Assembly: GCA_025922715.1 (NCBI GenBank)
Contig: JAICHH010000064.1
Location: 1-9,087 of the forward strand
DNA from: Nitrososphaeraceae archaeon
GTDB taxonomy: Archaea; Thermoproteota; Nitrososphaeria; Nitrososphaerales; Nitrososphaeraceae
Reading direction: 5' to 3'
DNA: 9,087 nt
Below are positions 1 to 6,194 of the stretch, piece by piece. The translations under genes and the position numbers were made by a program. The notes under the pieces were generated by a model. That model did no database searches, was not told where the DNA came from, and worked only from the letters and a program-made list of their open reading frames with translations. Within the stretch, counting starts at the first letter, position 1; each line of letters begins with the position of its first letter.

Positions 1-817
1 GTTGAGCTTGTTCTGTTTGTTCTTCTTCTTCTATATCTTGAATTTCATCTTCAACTTCTGGATCCATCTCTAGAAGTTCAGATGGTTTTCCTTCAACAGT
101 ATCCTCTGTTGTTATTGCAGTTTCATTGTCAGTAGGAGCTGTGGCTTCTTCAATTGCAGTTTCATTAATAAATGATTGAACCTCAACATCAGGAGATTCA
201 GATTCTGAAATTTCATCTGCTAGTTCTATTTCAAAATCATCTTCAGTGACATTTAACGGAAGTTCTCCTCCTTCTGCAGTCCTAATTGTTTGGTTATCCG
301 GTTCTGGTGCTACTTCCTGAGCATCCAGTATTTGCTCTAAGTTTTCATCTTTAAATTTTATTATAGATGATTCTGGTGAAGGAACAAATTCCTCATCGCT
401 AATAATAGTTTCATTTTTTACAATTTCTTTAACTATACTAGAAATTGGATCAATATCATCATTGATTGTTTCTTTTTGACTTAATACAATTAATCGATCG
501 GCTTCAATAGCATCAATATTATCACTTAAGAATTCATCACGTTCTCGCTGAGTTAATACTGGAAGTTCATCTCTGTCAATTTCTTCTTCTTCTTCTTGTT
601 CTTGGTCACCTTCAACTTCCACATCATCGAATTCAAAATTATTTCCAGATAGTGAACCTAACCTTTCTGAGGAAGATGGAGGTACAAACGGAGCTACAGT
701 TCCTTTGAAAGATTTATCCGCTTGACCCAAAACAGGTGTGTGGGTTAAATCAGGTACGATCAGAAGAGAGACAGTTACAAATAGTATAGCTAAAACAAAT
801 AACTTTAATTTCATCAT
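1..817 (-). CDS. Exported acidic protein, C-terminus cut by window edge
   Basis: The reading frame is open from an ATG at 817 to base 1 with no stop, giving 272 codons, so the C-terminus lies outside the window. Residues 1-33 look like a Sec signal peptide: MMKLK, a hydrophobic core (LFVLAILFVTVSLLIV) and a probable cleavage after GQA. The mature part is strikingly acidic, with runs such as EQEEEEE near residue 75, and has no cysteine or obvious catalytic motif. At least five N-x-T sequons (NET, NQT, NVT, NET, NET) fit an N-glycosylated cell-surface protein of archaea. Two adjacent ATGs (817 and 814) are possible starts; 817 is used because a TATA-like box lies about 30 bases upstream. I do not recognise a family. 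It may be a linker-rich surface or S-layer-associated protein. Low-complexity composition makes homology calls unreliable. Confidence 0.75.
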   Translation of the reverse strand, partial: MMKLKLFVLAILFVTVSLLIVPDLTHTPVLGQADKSFKGTVAPFVPPSSSERLGSLSGNNFEFDDVEVEGDQEQEEEEEIDRDELPVLTQRERDEFLSDNIDAIEADRLIVLSQKETINDDIDPISSIVKEIVKNETIISDEEFVPSPESSIIKFKDENLEQILDAQEVAPEPDNQTIRTAEGGELPLNVTEDDFEIELADEISESESPDVEVQSFINETAIEEATAPTDNETAITTEDTVEGKPSELLEMDPEVEDEIQDIEEEEQTEQAQ

Positions 818-844
818 TTTTTAATATGAAATGAAAGCATATAT

Positions 845-856
845 CTTTAATATAAA
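845..856 (-). promoter_or_regulatory. TATA-like box for the acidic exported protein
   Basis: On the minus strand the sequence reads GTTTATATTAAA, centred about 33 bases before the ATG at 817. This is the spacing expected for an archaeal TATA box giving a transcript with a very short leader. It is inferred from sequence only; AT-rich DNA makes chance matches common. Confidence 0.4.
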
Positions 857-1106
857 CAATACTTGTTTTCTTGAAAATAATTAATTTCCTTTCTATCCCA
901 TTCTTTAGAATTTTATATGTAATATAAATAATTCGGTAAGCATGTATTGTCAATAATACGGGGCTAATTTAGATGGTATTGATCTACAAATATTAATACA
1001 ATTTGAACTTCAACTATTAATTATAAGTATAGTATTGATTATTATAAACTGCAATAATACTTCTGATGCTAACAATATAAAGGAAATTGCGATAATAACT
1101 AGATTT

Positions 1107-1113
1107 AAAAAAA
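1107..1113 (-). terminator. T-tract terminator after the repeat protein
   Basis: A run of seven T on the minus strand begins about 15 bases after the stop codon of the nonapeptide-repeat gene. Short T-tracts without a strong hairpin are the usual archaeal termination signal. The remaining gap between the two minus-strand genes (818-1127) shows no further coding signal; the short open frame there has no supporting features. Confidence 0.4.
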
Positions 1114-1127
1114 TATGTTATTGAAAA

Positions 1128-1838
1128 TTAAAAGACTTCACAATTGCTTGATTTAGTATCTCCTTCAGATCTATCATAGTCTAATATAATATCAAATCCT
1201 TTGCCACAATGAAATTCGTCAGCGCCAGGACCTCCTATCAATATATCCTTTCCAGATTTTCCCCATAAAATATCATTTCCAGAACCCCCGATTAAAAGAT
1301 CACGTCCAGTACCTCCATCCAACCAATCACTGCCAGAGTTTCCCTCAATTCTATCATCACCACGTTCTCCATAAATGGTATCATGACCTCTGTTTCCTTG
1401 AATTATATCATCACCATTATACCCAAGAATATTGTCATTACCGGAATTTCCTTGAATTAAATCATCACTAGTATGACCATCGATATAATCATGCCCTGCA
1501 TTTCCTTCAATTATGTCACTTCCAGAATTACCAAAAATCTCATCATTTCCATTATTACCTTCAATTCTATCTTTACCCTCTCCTCCATCAATATAATCGG
1601 AAGAACCTTTTCCCTTTATTCGATCATTTCCTTGCAAGCCAAGAATTATATCCTCACTATTTGAACCAGCTAATCTATCCTTCTCATCTGTACCTATTAT
1701 TATATATTCATAATCTAATGTTTCTAATATAGTTACATCTGCAAATGCTAAATCAATATCATCATAACTAAAAATCACTATTGTTAAAATTAGAGCAAAA
1801 ATTACTGCTATTAAAACAAAAACTAAATTACTTTTCAT
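1128..1838 (-). CDS. Exported calcium-binding nonapeptide-repeat (RTX-like) protein
   Basis: The product is a 236-residue secreted or surface protein built from hemolysin-type calcium-binding repeats. From the ATG at 1838 it starts with a signal-peptide-like segment (MKSNLVFVLIAVIFALIL), possibly cleaved after AFA near residue 33. From about residue 49 to 202 a glycine recurs exactly every nine residues, about 18 times, in units of the form G-N-x-G-x-D-x-I-x or G-G-x-G-x-D-x-L-x. This is the parallel beta-roll in which GGxGxD turns bind calcium. The C-terminal end (GGPGADEFHCGKGFD, then DYDRSEGDTKSSNC) carries two cysteines that may close the roll with a disulfide. An in-frame TTG at 1865 would add nine residues but overlaps the TATA-like box, so 1838 is preferred. 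Unlike bacterial RTX toxins it has an N-terminal export signal and no toxin domain. Likely role: calcium-dependent surface or matrix protein. Confidence 0.88.
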   Translation of the reverse strand: MKSNLVFVLIAVIFALILTIVIFSYDDIDLAFADVTILETLDYEYIIIGTDEKDRLAGSNSEDIILGLQGNDRIKGKGSSDYIDGGEGKDRIEGNNGNDEIFGNSGSDIIEGNAGHDYIDGHTSDDLIQGNSGNDNILGYNGDDIIQGNRGHDTIYGERGDDRIEGNSGSDWLDGGTGRDLLIGGSGNDILWGKSGKDILIGGPGADEFHCGKGFDIILDYDRSEGDTKSSNCEVF

Positions 1839-1863
1839 TGAACTATTATAAAGAATAATTTCC

Positions 1864-1873
1864 AAAATATAAA
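1864..1873 (-). promoter_or_regulatory. TATA-like box for the repeat protein
   Basis: The minus strand reads GTATATTTATATTTTGG across this stretch, centred about 30 bases before the ATG at 1838. The position supports that ATG over the upstream TTG at 1865, which would sit inside the box. Confidence 0.45.
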
Positions 1874-2059
1874 TATACTTTTATTTTTATGATATTATTA
1901 TATTTGAATAACAATATTGAATAACTATAAAAGTTGTATGGATATTCTATAAAATCAATATAGATTTACTTGAATTGTATTAATTGGTGTTTGAAAATTA
2001 CGTTATGATACACATATATTTATTCTTTTTAAAGATATTCATGTAAATACTTCATTCTA

Positions 2060-2345
2060 ATTCTTCACTTGTCTTTTTTCTCAATTACTGCTTTATTAAT
2101 TGGAGTTTTCCACCTTGATTTTTAAGTTACCTACTTGTCTTTCTAAATACGGTATATTCAGAAAAGTCAAATACAGTTCACTTTTTCTTTAATATTTTCG
2201 AAACTGTATAAACCAGCGAATATGGTTGCAGTGTAAGTTCCAATCCTAGAATATTGAACTATCTAAATAGTCATAGTCTGCTGTGTGCCCTTATTCTGAT
2301 TGGCTCAAATTTGCTTTTATCATTAGTAGTAGTAGTAGTAGGTCA
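2060..2345 (-). pseudogene. Decayed copy of a coiled-coil protein gene (copy 1)
   Basis: Read on the minus strand, broken frames encode pieces that line up with the copy at 6993-7390. One frame gives IFAGLYSFENIKEKVNC (2223-2173, then TGA). The next gives YLTFLNIPYLERQVGNLKIK (from 2173, ending at TAA 2096-2098). A third gives INKAVIEKKDK before a TGA. The other copy reads IFRGLYQINKIIKKF and YLTFLNVPQLERQDADLQNK at the same places. Further upstream, RL-stop-LF corresponds to RLWLE, a TGG to TGA change. At DNA level 2160-2173 is identical to 7156-7169 (14 of 14), and the TATAAACC and TCCTAGAAT blocks are collinear. Several frameshifts and stops show that this copy is dead. The parent family is not one I recognise; its C-terminal half looks like a coiled coil. 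Confidence 0.6.
2324..2342 (+). repeat. AGT/ACT trinucleotide run
   Basis: Six consecutive TAG units followed by G. On the minus strand this is a run of ACT codons (threonine) at the presumed N-terminal end of the decayed copy 1. A similar shorter run (7377-7389) sits at the same place in copy 2, so it is probably coding-derived low complexity prone to slippage. Confidence 0.6.
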
Positions 2346-2410
2346 TGGTTTTTATTCATTGCAACAACCAATTGACTATATTAAATAATATTCTATTAAA
2401 TAAAAAGAAT

Positions 2411-2420
2411 ACCATAAATA
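2411..2420 (+). promoter_or_regulatory. Possible TATA-like box upstream of the response regulator
   Basis: ACCATAAATAATAC lies about 65 bases before the TTG at 2484. Transcription starting about 27 bases on would leave a leader of about 40 bases. That leader contains a nine-codon ATG mini-frame (2449-2478) and the Shine-Dalgarno-like AAAGGAG at 2458-2464. The assignment is tentative. Confidence 0.3.
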
Positions 2421-2483
2421 ATACAATTGTTTAAAAGTCACCAAAGTAATGGTAGGTAAAGGAGTTCTATTACTATAACGTCT

Positions 2484-2876
2484 TTGAACAACAACAACAA
2501 TAACAAATACATATTATTAGTTGATGATGACAAAGATACTGTATTCACTTTTGACATATATTTGAAATCAATTGGATATACAACAGTTTCTTTTGTTAAT
2601 CCTGTTGAAGCATTAAACTATTTTAATAAAAATGTTACTAACTGCACTTTAATTATAACAGATTATGGTATGCCTCAGATGTCAGGTTTTGATTTAATAA
2701 AAAAGATAAGAGAAGAAGATCAGAACTATAGGATAAAAATAATAGTTATTAGTGCAACTATTAAAAATCATAATATAAACTACAATGATAAATTCTTGGA
2801 GTTTAAAGTTGATAAATTTTTAGAAAAACCTCTATCTTTAGAAAAATTAAAAAATGAAATTAAAATGTTAATTTAA
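2484..2876 (+). CDS. Stand-alone receiver-domain response regulator
   Basis: The product is a 130-residue single-domain response regulator of the CheY type: a phosphorylatable receiver with no output domain. It has the acidic cluster D14-D16 (VDDD), the phospho-acceptor D60 in IITDYGMP, the switch position S90 followed by A91 (VISA), and the invariant lysine in EKP (K115). These cover all key receiver positions. The start is an uncommon TTG; an in-frame stop at 2457-2459 leaves no ATG or GTG upstream. A run of asparagines follows the start. The nearest Shine-Dalgarno-like sequence (AAAGGAG, 2458-2464) is about 19 bases away, longer than usual, so an unorthodox start such as ATA at 2475 cannot be excluded. 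No histidine kinase is nearby, so its partner is elsewhere. It converges with the GYD-domain gene. Confidence 0.88.
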   Translation: MNNNNNNKYILLVDDDKDTVFTFDIYLKSIGYTTVSFVNPVEALNYFNKNVTNCTLIITDYGMPQMSGFDLIKKIREEDQNYRIKIIVISATIKNHNINYNDKFLEFKVDKFLEKPLSLEKLKNEIKMLI

Positions 2877-2941
2877 TAAACTTTTAAGTAGTATAATCAC
2901 TTTTAGTATTGGTTTTCTTAGTAGCGATTTTTACATAATTC

Positions 2942-2952
2942 AAAAAAAAAAA
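2942..2952 (-). terminator. T-tract terminator directly after the GYD gene
   Basis: Eleven consecutive T on the minus strand start at the base after the TAA of the GYD-domain gene. This is a strong archaeal-style termination signal in the 76-base gap between two converging genes. Confidence 0.55.
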
Positions 2953-3246
2953 TTATAAATTCTCAAATATTTCTCTGTTTTCTTCATTATAAGTGAATGC
3001 TTTAAGGGTTCTAGTTCTAACATTGCCTAGACTTCCAGTTGATAGCATTACTTTCATTATTACCTTGTCATCAGGAGCCTCAACTATTATTATGCCATCA
3101 TATTCTCCAAATGTAAAGTATTCATTGATTAATTTTGCACCAACCTTTTCCAATCCAGATTTGAACATATCAATTCTTTTTGGTACATCTTTTACGTTTC
3201 GTATTCCTTGATCCATCCAGTTGTATAAAATTATATAATTAGGCAT
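2953..3246 (-). CDS. GYD-domain protein
   Basis: This 97-residue protein matches the GYD domain family throughout: NYIILYNWMDQGIRNVKD at the N-terminus, PKRID at 22-26, the family-naming FGEYD at 46-50, IIIVEAPDD at 52-60, and GSLGNVRTRTLKAFT at 71-85. The family is small, widespread and of unknown biochemical function; it has a ferredoxin-like, dimeric alpha-beta-barrel look. The protein is full length for the family. The ATG at 3246 is chosen over the in-frame TTG one codon earlier because a TATA-like box lies about 25 bases upstream, implying a leaderless transcript. It converges with the response regulator gene; nothing in the sequence links their functions. Confidence 0.85.
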   Translation of the reverse strand: MPNYIILYNWMDQGIRNVKDVPKRIDMFKSGLEKVGAKLINEYFTFGEYDGIIIVEAPDDKVIMKVMLSTGSLGNVRTRTLKAFTYNEENREIFENL

Positions 3247-3265
3247 CAAACTATATCTACATAAC

Positions 3266-3274
3266 TATTTTTAA
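3266..3274 (-). promoter_or_regulatory. TATA-like box for the GYD gene
   Basis: Minus strand CCTTAAAAATAG, centred about 25 bases before the ATG at 3246, consistent with leaderless transcription. The rest of the divergent gap 3247-3493 shows no gene. Confidence 0.35.
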
Positions 3275-3458
3275 GGATTTCCAGTTTTCGAGTAATAAAA
3301 ATTATGCTAATCTATAATATAAAAGAAACCTATCTTGAATGAATGAATAATGAAAACAAATTAGGATTTAGTAGTTAATAGGATCTTCTATACAATTAAT
3401 TCAAACAAACAGCTTTTTTATGTTATTATCTATAGAAAATGATATTATCTTAATATTA

Positions 3459-3467
3459 GTTATATTT
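3459..3467 (+). promoter_or_regulatory. TATA-like box for the helical unknown
   Basis: GTTATATTTTTC lies about 30 bases before the ATG at 3494, at archaeal promoter spacing for a transcript with almost no leader. Confidence 0.35.
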
Positions 3468-3493
3468 TTCAATTATGATCAAATAAAGTAGTT

Positions 3494-4051
3494 ATGTCAA
3501 AATCAGAAAAAGAAAAAGAAGAAATAGCAAAATCAATAATATTTCAAGAAATAAATCAAATAACTTCTGATAGATCTAAAATTAAAGAAAATGGTTGTGC
3601 TGCTTGTCATATTCTATTCACTTTAATTAATAAGATGCATATAAGTGAACAAGAGGCTTCAGAACGACTATCAGAGATTCTTACCAAGGATGCAAAACTA
3701 AATGATCTCTTTATTGAAATGGTCGAATCTGTTCATATGAAAAAAAGAATGATCGGTATTGCATTCTCAATAAAGACCAGACAGGCTAAAGACCGATATA
3801 TTGATATGAATTTTAAAAATTTTTTAGAAGAGATATCCACAGATTTACTACAATATGGTACGGATATAGTATTGCGTAAATTACTTTTATCATCAATTTC
3901 ATTACAAATAGCACAAAATATAGGAATAGATTATCATGCAGCTACTGAAGAACTTTATTATTATATCCGTAAAAATGAACAGATTACAAATCAAAATATG
4001 ATACAATTCATGGATAGCTTTTATGAAAAGATCATTAAAAAAAATATGTAA
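3494..4051 (+). CDS. Hypothetical cytosolic, mostly helical protein
   Basis: I do not recognise this 185-residue protein. The N-terminus is charged (MSKSEKEKEEIAK) with no signal peptide or membrane segment, and the whole chain reads as amphipathic helices. Its only cysteines are C35 and C38 in GCAACH; this equals the CXXCH haem-attachment pattern, but a cytosolic protein would not be matured as a c-type cytochrome, so a metal or redox role, or chance, is more likely. Two halves look alike: KMHISEQEASERLSEIL (48-64) and NIGIDYHAATEELYYYI (142-158) both have the shape of a helix with small residues, as in ANTAR-like or histidine-kinase-associated helical hairpins, but I cannot confirm any family. 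Codon use and AT content match the neighbours, and the start is supported by a TATA-like box. Confidence 0.75.
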   Translation: MSKSEKEKEEIAKSIIFQEINQITSDRSKIKENGCAACHILFTLINKMHISEQEASERLSEILTKDAKLNDLFIEMVESVHMKKRMIGIAFSIKTRQAKDRYIDMNFKNFLEEISTDLLQYGTDIVLRKLLLSSISLQIAQNIGIDYHAATEELYYYIRKNEQITNQNMIQFMDSFYEKIIKKNM

Positions 4052-4376
4052 TAAATCGACAAAGATTTCCACAATATTGAAAGGAAATTTCTAAATAATG
4101 TCTTAGGTTGAAATTTTATATTTAAATAGTGACTTATCTTTAGTATGATTTAAAGATTTACTAATTACTTAAAGTATAGTTGTATATTGTCCTTTTAACT
4201 AACACTATTTATTATCTGTTGTTTAGCAATTGTGCCGCTATATTCTAGATTTTTTATACCAAGTTTTTTTATAAACACAAGGTGTTATCTTATATTTCTT
4301 TTAAAATAAAATTTATGTAATTATGGACTTATTATATTAGACAAATTACAGACTACCATCCAGTGTATACTCAAGT
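4052..4376. other. Non-coding gap
   Basis: No credible gene is seen in this AT-rich stretch. Two T-tracts on the + strand (4249-4254 and 4264-4270) may end transcription of the upstream hypothetical gene. Confidence 0.45.
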
Positions 4377-4385
4377 ATTTATAAT
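4377..4385 (+). promoter_or_regulatory. TATA-like box for the CBS-HPF gene
   Basis: GTATTTATAATG is centred about 29 bases before the ATG at 4410. This fits a leaderless transcript and supports 4410 over the internal ATG at 4425. Confidence 0.45.
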
Positions 4386-4409
4386 GTTTGTACTATTACT
4401 TAAAACTAT

Positions 4410-5621
4410 ATGGTTTTAAAAGAAATGAGCAGAAAATTATATGAATCGCTTAAAGATTTTCGTAAAAAAAAGATAATTGATTTAACTGAATCTCCGCTCA
4501 TAATATATGAGAATGACAGTATCTCAAAAATTATAGACATTTTACTTGAAAATAATGCTTCAGATATCTTTATCCCAATAGGTAAGTCTATATCATCTAT
4601 AAATATAAGAGATATTCTTCCAATAAGAGATATCTCTAGTGCAAAGATTCCATTATTAGGTAAGAGAATTACGGCTTTAACCAATAAAGACACTATAGGT
4701 CAAGCTGCAAGAATAATGTCTCTTTATAGACTTAGAGCATTACCAATCGTTGATGAAAAACAAGAAATAATTGCACAAGTTTCAGCTAAGGAGATATTGA
4801 AATTTATGCTTAAAGCAGGTGTAGCTGGATCGTCTACTCTCAAAGATATTAAAATGGATGCACAAAATATAATGACCCCCGACCCGATTACTTTAACAAG
4901 TAAAGATGTTATCTCAAAGGCAAGGAACATAATGACAAGACGTAAAATTGATCATATTCCCATTGTTGATCCATTAGATGAAACAGGATTGCTAAAGGGA
5001 ATAGTTACATCTCATGACATATTAGCGATTTTGTCCCCTTCCGAAAGAATCGGACGAAGATCAATCGGGATAGATAGCAGCAATAGAATGCAATTGCTAA
5101 TAGAAGGACTATTAACTAATAATATTACAATATCAGAAATTAATAATCCAATTTATAATGTAATTGATTTATTAAATAATACCAATTCTACTTATGCAAT
5201 CGTTAAATCATTTAATAAGGTTGAAGGAATAATTACATACAGAGACATAATTGACCTTTTAGGAGAACAAATCCAAGAAGAAGTTCCTGCATATATAATA
5301 GGTTTACCAGAGAATCCATGGGATGCAGAAGTCGCTAAATCAAAATTTGACAGTTTGATTAAATTACTTAAAAAAATGGAACCGGAAATTGAAGAAGCTA
5401 GATGTAAAATAAAATTAAGCGACATCCAAGGGAAAATAAAAGAAAGAAAAGTATACGAAATTGACATGAATATAATTACTCCTTATAGACGTCATGTATA
5501 TACTGATTCTGGTTGGGATCTTGTTAATCTTTTTGATGAGGCAAGTGATAGTTTGAAGAACCAGATTGCTCATAGAAGATCAGAGAGACAAAGAGAATCA
5601 ATAAGGTATCGAAAAGAGTAA
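4410..5621 (+). CDS. Four CBS domains fused to a ribosome-hibernation (HPF/RaiA-like) domain
   Basis: This 403-residue cytosolic protein has four CBS motifs: about 22-72 (IYENDSISKIIDILLENNAS), 83-132 (RLRALPIVDEKQEIIAQVSA), 150-207 (NIMTPDPITL, HIPIVDP, GIVTSHDIL) and 228-284. CBS pairs bind adenine nucleotides or related ligands and act as energy sensors. Residues about 292-395 follow the beta-alpha-beta-beta-beta-alpha order of the S30AE (HPF/RaiA/YfiA) fold: AYIIGL, a helix AEVAKSKFDSLIKLLKKM, EARCKIKLS, KVYEIDMNII, RHVYTDSGWDLVNLFDEA, and a final helix SDSLKNQIAHRR. In bacteria this domain binds the decoding region of the small ribosomal subunit. The very basic tail (HRRSERQRESIRYRK) suits rRNA binding. 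Inferred role: a nucleotide-gated ribosome hibernation or storage factor. The HPF part is recognised by pattern, not by a search; the CBS part is firm. Confidence 0.87.
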   Translation: MVLKEMSRKLYESLKDFRKKKIIDLTESPLIIYENDSISKIIDILLENNASDIFIPIGKSISSINIRDILPIRDISSAKIPLLGKRITALTNKDTIGQAARIMSLYRLRALPIVDEKQEIIAQVSAKEILKFMLKAGVAGSSTLKDIKMDAQNIMTPDPITLTSKDVISKARNIMTRRKIDHIPIVDPLDETGLLKGIVTSHDILAILSPSERIGRRSIGIDSSNRMQLLIEGLLTNNITISEINNPIYNVIDLLNNTNSTYAIVKSFNKVEGIITYRDIIDLLGEQIQEEVPAYIIGLPENPWDAEVAKSKFDSLIKLLKKMEPEIEEARCKIKLSDIQGKIKERKVYEIDMNIITPYRRHVYTDSGWDLVNLFDEASDSLKNQIAHRRSERQRESIRYRKE

Positions 5622-5636
5622 TTATAAAATAAACAT

Positions 5637-5672
5637 AATAATATTATTGATCCTGTTCATTTCTTCTTTTTT
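5637..5672 (+). terminator. Palindrome and T-tract after the CBS-HPF gene
   Basis: AATAATATTATT (5637-5648) is a perfect 12-base palindrome 16 bases after the stop codon; TTCTTCTTTTTT ends at 5672. The T-rich tract is a plausible terminator. The palindrome is pure AT and may be incidental. Confidence 0.4.
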
Positions 5673-5686
5673 AAAATTCTAGTATT

Positions 5687-5788
5687 CTAGTCTATCTGAG
5701 TATTACAACCATATGAGCAAAATTTAGGATTAATATTGTTAGTAGTAGAAGAACTGGCTATAGGAGTACCAGGAAGAATAAGAGAAGA
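5687..5788 (-). pseudogene. Possible zinc-ribbon-like N-terminal relic
   Basis: On the minus strand a frame runs 33 codons between TAA (5789-5791) and TAG (5687-5689). It has a Ser/Thr-rich stretch (PGTPIASSSTTNNIN), then PKFCSYGCNTQI. The C-x-x-x-C spacing and the pattern F-C-x-Y-G-C-N-T resemble the N-terminal zinc-binding segment of small archaeal proteins, as far as I recall. After the stop the frame continues NTRILKKKK before a TGA, so the TAG may replace a tryptophan codon. No start codon is in frame. This is best read as a fragment of a dead gene; the evidence is weak because the piece is short. Confidence 0.3.
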
Positions 5789-5815
5789 TTAATAATAATA
5801 CCTACTCCAAATAGC
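5757..5815. repeat. Inverted repeat (hairpin) with GGCTAT arm
   Basis: GCTAT (5757-5761) pairs with ATAGC (5811-5815), and GGAGTA (5763-5768) with TACTCC (5803-5808), separated by a small internal loop; the terminal loop is 34 bases. It overlaps the zinc-ribbon-like relic. The outer arm shares the GGCTAT core with the hairpins at 6109-6170 and 7502-7677. Confidence 0.4.
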
Positions 5816-5829
5816 ACGACCCTATCAAA

Positions 5830-6100
5830 AAAATAGGATTCATTGAGGTTTATGTATGTGTATTACTACTTATATATTATATAAACCAGTTTTTCAGTCA
5901 AAAGAACTTCAGACAGAGCTCATTTTAAGATTGTAGACAATATAATTAAAAGAAATAAAGAAATAAGATTTACAAATTGATCTATTTATTTAAATTAATC
6001 GATTGGTTGATTGATGGATTATTTTGTTCTTCAAGTTTTAAACAATTGAGTATAGAATGTAAGTATCAAAGAACTCTAAAAACAGAACATACTTTCGTCT
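5830..6100. other. Non-coding gap
   Basis: No supported gene. A TATA-like sequence on the + strand (TTATATATTATATAAACC, 5870-5887) could start a transcript ending at the hairpin and T-run near 6174. No coding frame follows it, so any product would be a non-coding RNA. Confidence 0.3.
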
Positions 6101-6108
6101 CATTATGT

Positions 6109-6166
6109 CATAGCCAGGCTATAAATTGTTTGTAGGTCATATCTCTACACAATTGTTAAGGCTATG
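6109..6166 (+). repeat. Nested inverted repeats with alternative pairings
   Basis: ATAGCC-A-GGCTAT (6110-6122) is a perfect short palindrome. AATTG and TGTAG (6124-6135) pair with CTACACAATT (6145-6154), giving 10 bp with a two-base bulge and a nine-base loop. CATAGCC (6109-6115) is also an exact complement of GGCTATG (6160-6166), which overlaps the terminator-like stem that follows, so the two foldings exclude one another. Confidence 0.5.
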
Positions 6167-6174
6167 CCTTTTTT
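6158..6174 (+). terminator. Terminator-like hairpin with T-run
   Basis: AAGGC-TAT-GCCTT (6158-6170) is a perfect stem with a three-base loop, with its last two T continuing into TTTT (to 6174). In + orientation it looks like an intrinsic terminator. No + strand gene ends here, and the DUF202 gene downstream is on the opposite strand, so its user is unclear; a non-coding + strand transcript is one option. Confidence 0.4.
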
Positions 6175-6194
6175 AATAAAACTATCTTAACTTG

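Noticed and set aside
750..953. Minus-strand frame of 67 codons across the start of the acidic protein gene
   Set aside because: It overlaps the signal peptide region of a better supported gene in another frame and has no family signal; its upstream part is random AT-rich DNA.
2324..2342. TAG triplet run as a CRISPR or satellite repeat
   Set aside because: Only six three-base units, explained by a threonine codon run in the decayed gene.
3596..3610. CXXCH (CAACH) in the 185-residue hypothetical protein as a c-type haem site
   Set aside because: The protein has no signal peptide or membrane segment, and c-type haem is attached outside the cytoplasm; a single motif occurs by chance fairly often.
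4406..5467. Three minus-strand open frames inside the CBS-HPF gene
   Set aside because: They are antisense shadows of a gene with clear domain content and have no promoter or family signal.
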